Of a DNA stretch of 58,855 nucleotides, positions 9,245 to 17,817 are shown in pieces. The translations under genes were made by a program, and so were the position numbers. Position 1 is the stretch's first letter. Each line of letters starts with the position of its first letter. A model generated the notes under the pieces. It did no database searches. It was not told the origin of the DNA and saw only the letters and a program-made list of their open reading frames with translations. The stretch spans positions 1 through 58,855 of the forward strand of contig JAHDRK010000036.1 of NCBI GenBank assembly GCA_018433345.1. The letters run 5' to 3'. The DNA is from Syntrophobacterales bacterium. Lineage in GTDB: Bacteria > Desulfobacterota > Syntrophia > Syntrophales > UBA2210.

Positions 9245-10363
9245 ATGCGGACGAGCAGGCACGTTGTCGAGCGGATGATCTCCGGAACGGGTGTTGGGAT
9301 CGACGGTTCCAACCCTTGGGACATACGGGTAAAGGATGAGAGATTTTATTCCAGGGTTCTCAAAGATGGCAGTCTGGGTCTAGGCGAATCCTACATGGAA
9401 GGTTGGTGGGAATGCGACCGGATAGACGAGCTTGTCTGTCGTCTCATGAAGGCGGACATCAAGGGGAAACTTCGAGGTGATATAAAGGCGGTTCTTTTTT
9501 ATCTCACGGCTCGAATCTTCAACCTTCAGTCCCTTGCCCGGTCCGGCATTGTCGCGAAAAGGCATTACGACATCGGGAACGACCTGTTCTTATCCTTTCT
9601 CGATTCGAACAATCAGTATAGCTGCGCCTATTTTGACGGAACCGATGACTTGGAAGAGGCGCAAGAAAAGAAACTCGATCTCATCTGCCGTAAGCTCGAT
9701 TTAAAGCCGGGAGATCGACTGTTGGATATCGGTTGCGGTTGGGGAGGCCTTGCCCGGTACGCGGCGGAGCGCCGCGGATGTGAAGTGACCGCGGTCAATA
9801 TTTCCGATGAACAGATAAAGTACGCCCGCGAAGCATGCCGCGACCTTTCGGTCGAGGTGGTAAAGAAGGACTATAGGCGGATTGAAGGTAGTTACGACAA
9901 GATTGTATCGGTGGGCATGTTCGAACACGTGGGCGTGAAAAATTACAGGACCTTCATGAGGGTCGTCCGGCGGTCCCTGAAAGAGAAGGGCATTTTCCTG
10001 CTTCACACTATCGGCGCGAACGTCTCGGGTATCAACCGCGATCCCTGGATAAACCGGTATATATTCCCCAACGGGATGTTGCCGAGCATCGCTCAGATCG
10101 CGAAGGCCGCCGAGGGTTTATTCGTGATCGAGGACTTGCATAACATGGGTCCTCATTACGACAAGACGCTCATGTGCTGGAATGAACGTTTCCAGGCGGC
10201 GTGGCAGCGGCTGTCTCAGAAATATGACGAAACATTCAAGAGAATGTGGGAATTTTACCTGCTTTCCTGCGCGGGGGTTTTCCGGGCACGGCATACGCAG
10301 GTATGGCAAATTGTAATGACGAGGATAGGCGCCGAACAGCCGAGATGTCGGTTTGCCCGATGA
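9245..10363 (+). CDS. cfa: cyclopropane-fatty-acyl-phospholipid synthase
   Basis: This 372-residue SAM-dependent enzyme adds a methylene bridge across cis double bonds of membrane phospholipid acyl chains. The N-terminal lipid-binding part contains NPWDIRVKDERFY and GLGESYMEGWWECD. The methyltransferase core contains YDIGNDLF, the SAM loop LDIGCGWGGLA (around 159), MFEHVGVKNY and the GMLPSIAQI segment, all as in E. coli Cfa. The ATG at 9245 has a good GGAGGTG ribosome site. It probably adjusts membrane properties under stress; no paired regulator is visible. Confidence 0.93.
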   Translation: MRTSRHVVERMISGTGVGIDGSNPWDIRVKDERFYSRVLKDGSLGLGESYMEGWWECDRIDELVCRLMKADIKGKLRGDIKAVLFYLTARIFNLQSLARSGIVAKRHYDIGNDLFLSFLDSNNQYSCAYFDGTDDLEEAQEKKLDLICRKLDLKPGDRLLDIGCGWGGLARYAAERRGCEVTAVNISDEQIKYAREACRDLSVEVVKKDYRRIEGSYDKIVSVGMFEHVGVKNYRTFMRVVRRSLKEKGIFLLHTIGANVSGINRDPWINRYIFPNGMLPSIAQIAKAAEGLFVIEDLHNMGPHYDKTLMCWNERFQAAWQRLSQKYDETFKRMWEFYLLSCAGVFRARHTQVWQIVMTRIGAEQPRCRFAR

Positions 10364-10422
10364 AAAAAGGAGATGGCGCCATTGGTTGCAGTTCTTGGAT
10401 GATTGAATGAAGGAGGCTTCTC

Positions 10423-11169
10423 ATGGAATTCGAAAAAAAGGGTGTCGATGATTTGGACAAGGAAGAACTGTGCCGTTTCATCATCGACATGTTACACCGC
10501 ACCGTTGTTCACCATACTCTTTGGTTCAGGGAGGTGGAGCACCAGATGGGATTCGAAAAGGCTCTCGGGGTCATGAAAACCGCCTGGAAGGCGAGTTACG
10601 ATGCCCAGATGAGCCGTCTCGGGCGTCTCTTGGGTTTCGAAATGAAGGACGGGATACCGTCTCCGCTGCTCGATTTGACACGGGAAAAACTTCTCGAACT
10701 GGTCGGAGCGCTCGGCGTGAACTGGATTGCCGGCGACGGTCTTTGGTTCCAGGCCGTGGAGAAGGCCTATGGAATGAATGATGCCAAGAGGTGCAATGAT
10801 TCGTGCTGGACACGCTTTTCTCCCTTCGAGGCCTGGTCGATAAGAGAGTTTCTCGGGCTTCCCGATAATCCGGGACTGGAGGGGCTGAAGCAGGCATTGA
10901 AGTTCAGGATGTACGCCTCCGTGAACCTGCAATCAATCGTTGACGAAGGCACGGACGGTTTCGTTTTCCGTATGGATGACTGCAGGGTACAGTCTGCCCG
11001 TAAACGCAAGGGACTTGAGGATTATCCCTGCAAGTCGGCCGGCCTGGTGGAATACAGCCGTTTCGCGGAAGGGATCGATCCGAGAATTCGCACGGAGTGC
11101 GTCGCCTGTCCGCCCGACCCCCACCCGGAAGACTGGTTCTGCGCGTGGCGTTTCTCTCTCCCGCCGTAA
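10423..11169 (+). CDS. DUF6125-like protein with internal duplication
   Basis: This 248-residue soluble protein contains two related modules. The first, around residues 8-75, has DLDKEELCRFIID followed by HHTLWFREVEHQMGFEKAL. The second, around 83-150, has LTREKLLELVGALG followed by GDGLWFQAVEKAYGMNDA. The shared pattern is an acidic helix, then an LWFxxVExxxG motif. The C-terminal part has conserved-looking cysteines in CRVQSARK, YPCKSAG, TECVACPPDPH and WFCAWRF. I recognise it as resembling the DUF6125 family of anaerobes, related to L-2-amino-thiazoline-4-carboxylate hydrolase-like proteins, but the function is unknown. It starts the AOR/ADH block with a GGAGG site. Confidence 0.6.
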   Translation: MEFEKKGVDDLDKEELCRFIIDMLHRTVVHHTLWFREVEHQMGFEKALGVMKTAWKASYDAQMSRLGRLLGFEMKDGIPSPLLDLTREKLLELVGALGVNWIAGDGLWFQAVEKAYGMNDAKRCNDSCWTRFSPFEAWSIREFLGLPDNPGLEGLKQALKFRMYASVNLQSIVDEGTDGFVFRMDDCRVQSARKRKGLEDYPCKSAGLVEYSRFAEGIDPRIRTECVACPPDPHPEDWFCAWRFSLPP

Positions 11170-11367
11170 TGTCCGTCCGGCATGCACGGTGTCTGTGAGA
11201 TCGCCGAGCCGAAATTTCCCGTTGTCTTTCAAGTCCCGTGAAAAGGTTCGGAAGCCGATTTCTCTCCTTGATTCTGATTATAATTGACATGAATACCGTA
11301 CTTCCTTAAGATTCAATGCAATGAACAAACAGTATCACGAAACTTGGGCGGGAAGGGAAACTCGATC

Positions 11368-11895
11368 ATGGAACTTGTAAGAGACGTTCAGGCGGGCAAG
11401 AAACCTTTCAAGAGAGCCTACGTCGGGATTTTCCTCTGGTTTACCGGCAAGGCCGTCCAGGCGGCGGCCAGGTCGGACGAACAAGTCAAAAGGGAATTCG
11501 ACGCCCTTCCCGATGATTTCGCCTTTTCCATGGGTTGCCTTCCAAACGGCCCATGGATGGTGGTGGGGAAAGAAGAAGGCGCCGTGAAGTACCTGGGAGG
11601 CAATCCCGAGGGCAGGCATCAACATCTCCGCCTGAAAATCAAAAACCTGGAGGCGGCCTTCCTGATCTTGACTTTCCAGGAAAGCACGGCCATGGCCACC
11701 GTCCGCAACCGTATTATAACCGACGGGGAACTGCCCCATGCACTCGCGGTTATGCGTGTTCTCGATATCGTGGAGGTTTACCTGCTGCCCCGCCGGATCG
11801 CCAAGTTGGCCGTGAAGCGTTATCCCCGCTGGCCCTTGAAAAGGAAGCTCTTCGGCCGGTTTGCCGTCTATACCCGCACGTTGCTGGGTTTCTGA
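11368..11895 (+). CDS. hypothetical protein, possible SCP2-like lipid-binding fold
   Basis: This 175-residue protein was not confidently recognised. Its middle (about 35-150) alternates short strands with an LRLKIKNLEAAFLILTFQ segment and a long helical DGELPHALAVMRVLDIVEVYLLP segment, reminiscent of SCP2 sterol-carrier domains. The C-terminus is basic (KRYPRWPLKRKLFGR). ATG 11368 with an upstream GGAAGGG is preferred over an in-frame TTG at 11344. It sits 15 bases before the first ADH-like gene, so it likely belongs to the same operon and might bind a hydrophobic substrate; that is inference only. Confidence 0.5.
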   Translation: MELVRDVQAGKKPFKRAYVGIFLWFTGKAVQAAARSDEQVKREFDALPDDFAFSMGCLPNGPWMVVGKEEGAVKYLGGNPEGRHQHLRLKIKNLEAAFLILTFQESTAMATVRNRIITDGELPHALAVMRVLDIVEVYLLPRRIAKLAVKRYPRWPLKRKLFGRFAVYTRTLLGF

Positions 11896-11910
11896 CAGAA
11901 GGGAAATTCT

Positions 11911-13092
11911 ATGAATCCCGAATCCCCCATTTCATTCACCTGTCTCGTGAAGATCAATTCCGGCGACAGGGCCTTGGAAAATTTACCCATGGAACTCTCC
12001 GGTTTCGATGCCGCCAGGCCGCTCATCATTACGGGCAAAGACGCAGCTGACCGCAAGGCACTTCGAACATTGATCCGTGCTTTCGGAGATTCGGGCATGA
12101 CCTTTGGACTTTTCGACGGCGTGACGGATACCACCGATCTTGCCGTGATAGATGTTCTGAAGCGAACCTGCCTGGAAAAGGATTACGATGCGATCATCGC
12201 CTTGGGAGGGGCCGAGATCGTGGATGCCGCCAAGGTCCTGAACGTGTCCCTGTCGTTGAAGGTGCCCGATGCGAGGAAGATTTCGGCGGAAACGCCTATA
12301 AGAGGCCGTTTGCGGCCTCTCATGGTGGTTCTCACGGCCGGCGCAACGGGCCTTGAAACGTCCAGTGTATCCAGGTTCGAGGGAATGGTTTTTCGTTCAG
12401 AGTACTTGGCTCCCAACCTGGTCGTCATAGACCCCCGCCTCGCAGACATGGGAGATGGTAAAAGGATCGCCGAATCGGGTCTCGCCGCCCTCGGACGGCT
12501 GGTTGAGGCTCACATAAGCACCGACAAAAATCCTTTTCGGGACGCCTATTCATTCACCGCCATCCGCCTTATAGCGGAAAACTTGAAAGACGCCGTTGCC
12601 GGACACGGCGGCAAAAAGGCAGCCACGGCGGTGGGAAACGGGGTGGCCATGTCGGGCTGTGTCTTTTCAAATACCGGTGCGTTCTTGCTCCACAAGCTGG
12701 GACAGGTGGTGTACGACGTTCGAAGAATTCACCCGGGCCTGACCATGTCCATGGCTATGCTCGATGTTCTTGATTTGTACCGCCGAAGGGATGGACATGA
12801 TCTCGCAGCCCTTTTTCATCCACTGGCGGGTGATGAAGAATTCGCTCTCAGCCGCCCGGAGGACAGGGTCGACGGCGCGTTGTCCCTTCTGAGGCGGTTA
12901 ATTGCCGATGTACGGGACGCGATGGGAAAGGACACGCCGCGCAACCTCAGGGAGGCCGGGGTCCCCTGGTACATGATGGAAGACGTCTTGGAGAGGCTTG
13001 AAGCCGATCCTGACGGACCGTACCTTCGCCCCCTCGCCGAAAGGATGTGGGGAGAGGAGCCAAGCCACCTAAAGAAAGGACAGCCCACATGA
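11911..13092 (+). CDS. iron-ADH paralogue with degenerate metal site
   Basis: This 393-residue protein is co-linear with group III iron-dependent alcohol dehydrogenases and with the intact neighbour at 13089. Key motifs are eroded: GGGSxxDxAK became GGAEIVDAAK, and PTTAGTGSE became LTAGATGLE. The metal-site segment TGMDAISHAMEA of the neighbour is SGLAALGRLVEA here (Asp to Ala, His to Arg). One ligand His is kept (LLHKLG) but VPHG reads IHPG. It is therefore unlikely to bind iron or act as a normal dehydrogenase. The frame is clean and overlaps the next gene by ATGA, so it is maintained rather than decaying. A regulatory or structural partner of the true ADH is plausible. Confidence 0.75.
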   Translation: MNPESPISFTCLVKINSGDRALENLPMELSGFDAARPLIITGKDAADRKALRTLIRAFGDSGMTFGLFDGVTDTTDLAVIDVLKRTCLEKDYDAIIALGGAEIVDAAKVLNVSLSLKVPDARKISAETPIRGRLRPLMVVLTAGATGLETSSVSRFEGMVFRSEYLAPNLVVIDPRLADMGDGKRIAESGLAALGRLVEAHISTDKNPFRDAYSFTAIRLIAENLKDAVAGHGGKKAATAVGNGVAMSGCVFSNTGAFLLHKLGQVVYDVRRIHPGLTMSMAMLDVLDLYRRRDGHDLAALFHPLAGDEEFALSRPEDRVDGALSLLRRLIADVRDAMGKDTPRNLREAGVPWYMMEDVLERLEADPDGPYLRPLAERMWGEEPSHLKKGQPT

Positions 13093-14336
13093 TAGTGCCC
13101 GATTATTACGAGTTCTGCTGTCGGGTAAAGCTCCTGGCAGGCCACGACGCCCTGGAACGGATGGCCGATGTCCTTGCGGAGCGGGGTATTAAAAAGCCGC
13201 TCATAGTGACCGACAAGGGGGTCGCCGGCGCCGGATTGATCGACATTGTTTCCAAGGCCCTGAGCGTTTCGCTTAACGCTCATCTTGTCGCCGACACCGT
13301 TCCCCCCGATTCGGACCTCAGGGTGGTCAATGAACTGGCCGCCTTTTACCGGGATGAGGGCTGTGACGCCGTTATCGCCGTGGGCGGAGGTTCGGTGATG
13401 GACACCGCCAAGGGGATCAATATCATCGTTTCCGAAAACGCCGCCGACCTCATGGCTTTCAGCGGCGTGGGGGCGCTCAAGAGGCCGCTGAAACCGATGG
13501 TGGCCGTTCCGACTACCGCAGGCACTGGATCGGAGGTGACACAGGTGGCTGTCATAAAGGATCACGAGAGGCACCTGAAGATGGCCTTCGGGAGTTACTT
13601 TCTCCTCCCGGATATGGCGGTGCTCGATTCCCGCATGACGCTCACCGTGCCGCCTTTCATAACCGCCATGACCGGCATGGACGCCATAAGTCACGCCATG
13701 GAGGCCTACTACTGCCTTCAAAAGAACCCCTTGAGCGACGCCCATTCCCTGGCGGCCTTGAGCCTCCTTTATCGAAATCTTCCAGTGGTCACCGAGACTC
13801 CCGGCGATAGAGAGGCCCGCCTTGAGATGGCTGTCGGGGCCTGCCTTGCCGGTATCGCCTTTTCCAATTCCATGGTGGGTATGGTACACAACCTGGGGCA
13901 TGCCACGGGTTCCGTCTGCGGAGTGCCGCACGGCTTGTGCATGGCCATATTCCTGCCTTACGGGCTTGAATACAATATGCATAAACGAGGCGATATAATG
14001 GGAGAGCTTCTGTTGCCACTTGCCGGCGAGGCGGAGTACCGTGAAACGCCCCGGGAGCAGAGGGCAAAGAAAGTTGTATCACTCGTACGGCGGATGAATT
14101 CCAAGCTCAATGAGCTGACCGGCGGAAGACACGCCCGGTGTCTCCGCGAGGTCGTCGATCGGGACGGCGTCCCGATGGTTCCGCGGGAAGTTCTGCCCGA
14201 GATAGCGCGGGCCGCGCTGCTCGACGGCGCTTCCGTGTACAATCCCGAGGAAGCGGATTATGACGACAATGTTATGGTTCTCGAGGCGGCATGGGAAGGG
14301 GAGCCTCTCGACCGAGGCAAAGTGAAAGGGGGCTGA
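13089..14336 (+). CDS. iron-containing alcohol dehydrogenase
   Basis: This 415-residue group III alcohol dehydrogenase would interconvert an alcohol and an aldehyde with NAD(P). Motifs are complete: GGGSVMDTAKG (dinucleotide), PTTAGTGSEVTQ, metal ligands in TGMDAISHAMEAY, and VHNLGH with VPHG. The start at ATG 13089 overlaps the preceding gene's stop (ATGA). Downstream the AOR begins eight bases after its stop. It probably supplies aldehyde to, or removes it from, the AOR. Substrate is unknown. Confidence 0.9.
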   Translation: MIVPDYYEFCCRVKLLAGHDALERMADVLAERGIKKPLIVTDKGVAGAGLIDIVSKALSVSLNAHLVADTVPPDSDLRVVNELAAFYRDEGCDAVIAVGGGSVMDTAKGINIIVSENAADLMAFSGVGALKRPLKPMVAVPTTAGTGSEVTQVAVIKDHERHLKMAFGSYFLLPDMAVLDSRMTLTVPPFITAMTGMDAISHAMEAYYCLQKNPLSDAHSLAALSLLYRNLPVVTETPGDREARLEMAVGACLAGIAFSNSMVGMVHNLGHATGSVCGVPHGLCMAIFLPYGLEYNMHKRGDIMGELLLPLAGEAEYRETPREQRAKKVVSLVRRMNSKLNELTGGRHARCLREVVDRDGVPMVPREVLPEIARAALLDGASVYNPEEADYDDNVMVLEAAWEGEPLDRGKVKGG

Positions 14337-14343
14337 CAAGAGA

Positions 14344-16308
14344 ATGGATGGACGATCAATGAAAATGCCGTACATGGGGAAAATCCTGGTGGTGGATTTG
14401 ACCCGGGGCGTTATGGAAGAGGAAACCATACCCGACCGGGTGTATGAACAATATCTCTCCGGCATGGGACTTGGCGCCTATATCCTATACCACCGCGTCC
14501 CGCCGGGCGCCGATCCCCTGGGACCCGATAATATACTGGGTTTTTGTTCGGGCCTTCTCACGGGGACGGGAAGCCTTTTTTCCGGCCGCTGGATGTTGGT
14601 GGGAAAGTCCCCGCTCACCGGTGGGTGGGGCGACGCGAATTGTGGAGGCACTTTTTCGCCCGCGATCAAGCGGTGTGGTTATGACGCCCTGTTTTTCAAA
14701 GGGACGAGTCGGGACCCGGTGTACCTGTACGTAAAAAACGGCAGGGCGAACCTGAAAGACGCGGGCGACCTCTGGGGCATGGATGCCGTCGAGACCGAGG
14801 AGCTTCTGAAGGAACGTCACGGCGCCAAGGCGGCGGTGGCCGTCATTGGTACCGCCGGTGAAAGGCTTTCTCTAATATCGGGTGTCTGCAACGACAGGGG
14901 ACGAATAGCCGCACGCTCCGGTCTCGGCGCCGTTATGGGTTCCAAAAGGCTCAAGGCGGTGGTGCTTGACGGTGTGAAACGTATCGGCGTCCATGACCGC
15001 GCGGAAATGAAGAATCTGAGCAAGCATTGCATCAAGTGGGTTAATTTGCCTCTCCCTTTACCTCCCGCCGGGATCTTCGCCAGGGCGGGCGCCCTGATGC
15101 GCGTGACCCCCGTTCTCCTTGCCCAGGATGGACTTCTGTACCGCTCAATTCTCAAGAAATGGGGAACGGCGGGTATGAACCAGGTGTCCATAGAAATGGG
15201 CGATGCACCGATAAAAAACTGGGACGGTTCAAATGTAGATTTCCCCCTGGAAAAGTCCCGGAAGATCAGCCCGGCAATCATCAGGGAAAGGGAGATCATG
15301 AAATACCACTGTTACTCCTGCCCCCTTGGATGCGGGGGCATAAGTGCCGCGACGGGAAAGTACGCCCGAATCCACAAGCCCGAGTATGAAAGCATTTTGG
15401 CGCTCGGCGCCCTATGTATGAACGAAGACCTGGACAGCGTATATTACTTGAATGAGCTGCTCAACCGGGCGGGAATGGATACGATCTCTGCCGGCGGTAC
15501 GGCGGCGTTCGCCATCGAATGTTACGAAAAAGGTATCCTTACCGGCGGGGATACGGATGGGCTCGAGTTGAAATGGGGGAATACGGAGGCACTGGTCGCC
15601 CTCATCAAGAAAATGATACGCCGAGAGGGAATCGGCGATCTCCTGGCCGACGGGGTGAAAATAGCGGCCGAAAAAATCGGCAAGGGTTCGATGGAGTACG
15701 CCATCCAGGCGGGGGGGCAGGAGCTGCCGATGCACGACGGTAGGAACGACCCGGGATTCAACGTTCACTACAGCCTTGAACCGGCGCCGGGCAAGCACAC
15801 GACGGGGGCACACCTGTATTACGAGATGTTTCAGCTGTGGAAAAAGCTGAAAGATCTGCCGAATCCGGGCCTTTTCATCACGAAAGACGGCAAATTCGAG
15901 ATCGATGAAGACAAGGCGCGGGCCGCCGCTGCCTGCAGCACGTTCATGAGCCTCGCTAATGCCGCGGGAATGTGCCTCTTCGGTCTCTTCCTGGGGGCGA
16001 CCCGTATACCGACATTCGAGTGGCTGAACGCGGCTATGGGGAGGCAGTGGTCGCCGGAAGAATACATGGTCATCGGCGAGCGTATCCATACCCTGAAGCA
16101 GGCCTTCAATGTCAAGCACGGTATAGAATCGAGGGACAATTTCGCGAGCGGCCGGGCGCTCGGCGTGATTCCCCAGCAAGAAGGCGCCAACAAGGGGCGA
16201 TCCGTTGACATTGAAAAACACGCACCGCTCTATTGGAAACAGTTCGGGTGGGATACGGAGACCGGGAAACCGAAACCCGAAACCCTACGGAAGCTGGGAA
16301 TAGAGTAA
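14344..16308 (+). CDS. aldehyde:ferredoxin oxidoreductase (tungsten/molybdenum)
   Basis: This 654-residue protein belongs to the AOR family, which oxidises aldehydes to carboxylic acids, or does the reverse, using a bis-pterin W or Mo cofactor and one [4Fe-4S] cluster. The N-terminus MGKILVVDLTRG, the cofactor-binding region GKSPLTGGWGDANCGG and the cluster cysteines CYSCPLGC (around 320), with a distant Cys in the AAGMCLFGLF region, are visible. ATG 14344 is used; ATG 14359 is an alternative. The four-cluster ferredoxin immediately downstream is the likely electron partner. Related enzymes include those for aryl, acyl or glyceraldehyde-3-phosphate substrates; specificity is not readable. Confidence 0.92.
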   Translation: MDGRSMKMPYMGKILVVDLTRGVMEEETIPDRVYEQYLSGMGLGAYILYHRVPPGADPLGPDNILGFCSGLLTGTGSLFSGRWMLVGKSPLTGGWGDANCGGTFSPAIKRCGYDALFFKGTSRDPVYLYVKNGRANLKDAGDLWGMDAVETEELLKERHGAKAAVAVIGTAGERLSLISGVCNDRGRIAARSGLGAVMGSKRLKAVVLDGVKRIGVHDRAEMKNLSKHCIKWVNLPLPLPPAGIFARAGALMRVTPVLLAQDGLLYRSILKKWGTAGMNQVSIEMGDAPIKNWDGSNVDFPLEKSRKISPAIIREREIMKYHCYSCPLGCGGISAATGKYARIHKPEYESILALGALCMNEDLDSVYYLNELLNRAGMDTISAGGTAAFAIECYEKGILTGGDTDGLELKWGNTEALVALIKKMIRREGIGDLLADGVKIAAEKIGKGSMEYAIQAGGQELPMHDGRNDPGFNVHYSLEPAPGKHTTGAHLYYEMFQLWKKLKDLPNPGLFITKDGKFEIDEDKARAAAACSTFMSLANAAGMCLFGLFLGATRIPTFEWLNAAMGRQWSPEEYMVIGERIHTLKQAFNVKHGIESRDNFASGRALGVIPQQEGANKGRSVDIEKHAPLYWKQFGWDTETGKPKPETLRKLGIE

Positions 16309-16321
16309 AAAGGGAAATCAA

Positions 16322-16756
16322 ATGTCTTACAAAATCATGGAAGCGTGTAACGGTTGCGGGGCATGTGTTCGCCTATGTCCGGCAGACGCCGTTTCGGGGG
16401 AGAGGAAGAAGCTTCACGTCATAGCCGAAGATCTGTGCATCGAGTGCGGCGCCTGTGGCAGGATATGCCCCCGGGCCGCCGTGTTGAACGGAGGCGGAAT
16501 GGTTTGTGTCGCGGTCAAACGATCCGAGTGGCCCAAGCCGGAACTGGTGATCGAGGAGTGCACGGCCTGCGGTATATGCGTTGACGCCTGTCCCGTGGGC
16601 TGCCTGCAGTTTTTGGGAATGCCCGTGGAAAGTGGCGGCCACGTCTATCCTTGTCTCAAAGACTCGAGGGCATGCATAGGCTGTGGTTTCTGTAGCATTG
16701 AATGCCCTTCTGACGCCTTAGTGATGAAACGACCCGTGAAGTCCGCGGGTTCTTGA
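16322..16756 (+). CDS. 4x[4Fe-4S] ferredoxin, AOR electron partner
   Basis: This 144-residue polyferredoxin has four CxxCxxCxxxCP motifs: CNGCGACVRLCP, CIECGACGRICP, CTACGICVDACP and CIGCGFCSIECP. This is enough for four [4Fe-4S] clusters in two bacterial-ferredoxin modules. It starts 13 bases after the AOR gene, an arrangement seen for AOR electron-transfer subunits. It would be cytoplasmic and may pass electrons on to ferredoxin- or NAD-linked acceptors not encoded here. Confidence 0.9.
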   Translation: MSYKIMEACNGCGACVRLCPADAVSGERKKLHVIAEDLCIECGACGRICPRAAVLNGGGMVCVAVKRSEWPKPELVIEECTACGICVDACPVGCLQFLGMPVESGGHVYPCLKDSRACIGCGFCSIECPSDALVMKRPVKSAGS

Positions 16757-16848
16757 TTTGTTGGAAAAAGCCGAGTGCCGTCATTATGACGGGGTGGGCT
16801 CATGTAAGTCAATCGTAGAAAAAATCGTGCGGGATTTGGAGGGGGACC

Positions 16849-17694
16849 ATGACACTTACGATCACATCTAAATTGCCTCTCAACGACGGAATGGCCGTTC
16901 CGCGCTTCGGCCTGGGGACCTTTTTGTCCGAGCCTGGCAACCAGACGAGAGACGCCGTGCTTTGGGCGCTCGAGGCGGGGTACCGCCACATTGACACGGC
17001 CCGGATTTATGGGAACGAGGAGGACGTTGGGCGGGCCGTTCGAGAAAGCGGAATCCCACGGGGGGAGATCTACGTTACCACGAAGGTCTGGAACGATGAC
17101 CAGGGGTACGACTCGACGCTGCGGGCCTGTAATGAAAGCTTGGAACGTCTGGGCATGGACTATGTCGATTTGTATCTCATTCATTGGCCCGTGCCCGGCT
17201 TGAGAGGCGATACCTGGAAGGCGCTGATCGAGCTTCGAAAAATGGGCAAGACACGATCAATAGGCGTAAGCAACTATATGATCAGGCACCTCGATGAGCT
17301 GCTTTCTCAATCCGATGTGACACCGGCAGTCGACCAGGTGGAAATAAGTCCCTTTATGCAACGCAGGGAGCTCACCGCTTACTGCCGTGAAAAAGGGATG
17401 GTTGTCGAATCATACAGCACCTTGGGCCGGGGACAGAGGGTCAACGACGAAAGGTTGGCCGCCATCGGCAAGCCGTACGGGAAAACACCGGCACAGGTGG
17501 CCCTTCGCTGGGCCCTGCAGTCGGACTTGGTCGTCATTCCGAAATCGGTGCACAAGGAACGGATCTACGAAAACGCCGCCATATTCGATTTCGAGCTTTC
17601 CGACGCCGACATGGAAAAGATAGCCGGTTTCGACGAAAACGCCTCCGTCCTTCCACCCTCGTGGGACCCGGAAACGTCGGACAAGTGGAGATAG
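16849..17694 (+). CDS. aldo/keto reductase
   Basis: This 281-residue TIM-barrel oxidoreductase reduces aldehydes or ketones with NADPH. The catalytic tetrad is visible as Asp49, Tyr54 (DTARIYGNE), Lys79 (VTTKVWN) and His112 (LIHWP). The cofactor region IPKSVHKERI near the C-terminus matches the AKR phosphate-binding signature. Length is normal for AKR5-type enzymes. The start has a strong GGAGGGGG site. It continues the run of alcohol/aldehyde genes, though 92 bases separate it from the ferredoxin gene. Confidence 0.92.
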   Translation: MTLTITSKLPLNDGMAVPRFGLGTFLSEPGNQTRDAVLWALEAGYRHIDTARIYGNEEDVGRAVRESGIPRGEIYVTTKVWNDDQGYDSTLRACNESLERLGMDYVDLYLIHWPVPGLRGDTWKALIELRKMGKTRSIGVSNYMIRHLDELLSQSDVTPAVDQVEISPFMQRRELTAYCREKGMVVESYSTLGRGQRVNDERLAAIGKPYGKTPAQVALRWALQSDLVVIPKSVHKERIYENAAIFDFELSDADMEKIAGFDENASVLPPSWDPETSDKWR

Positions 17695-17817
17695 TAAAAG
17701 CTTCAGCCCTTGCGGTCCGGAAAATCACCCTGAAAACAGGCAGGCGCTTGGTGTTGATAAACCCAGCCCAATGCGGGAGGGATTCGTTTTTATTAATTCT
17801 TTAGGAGGAGGAAAAAC

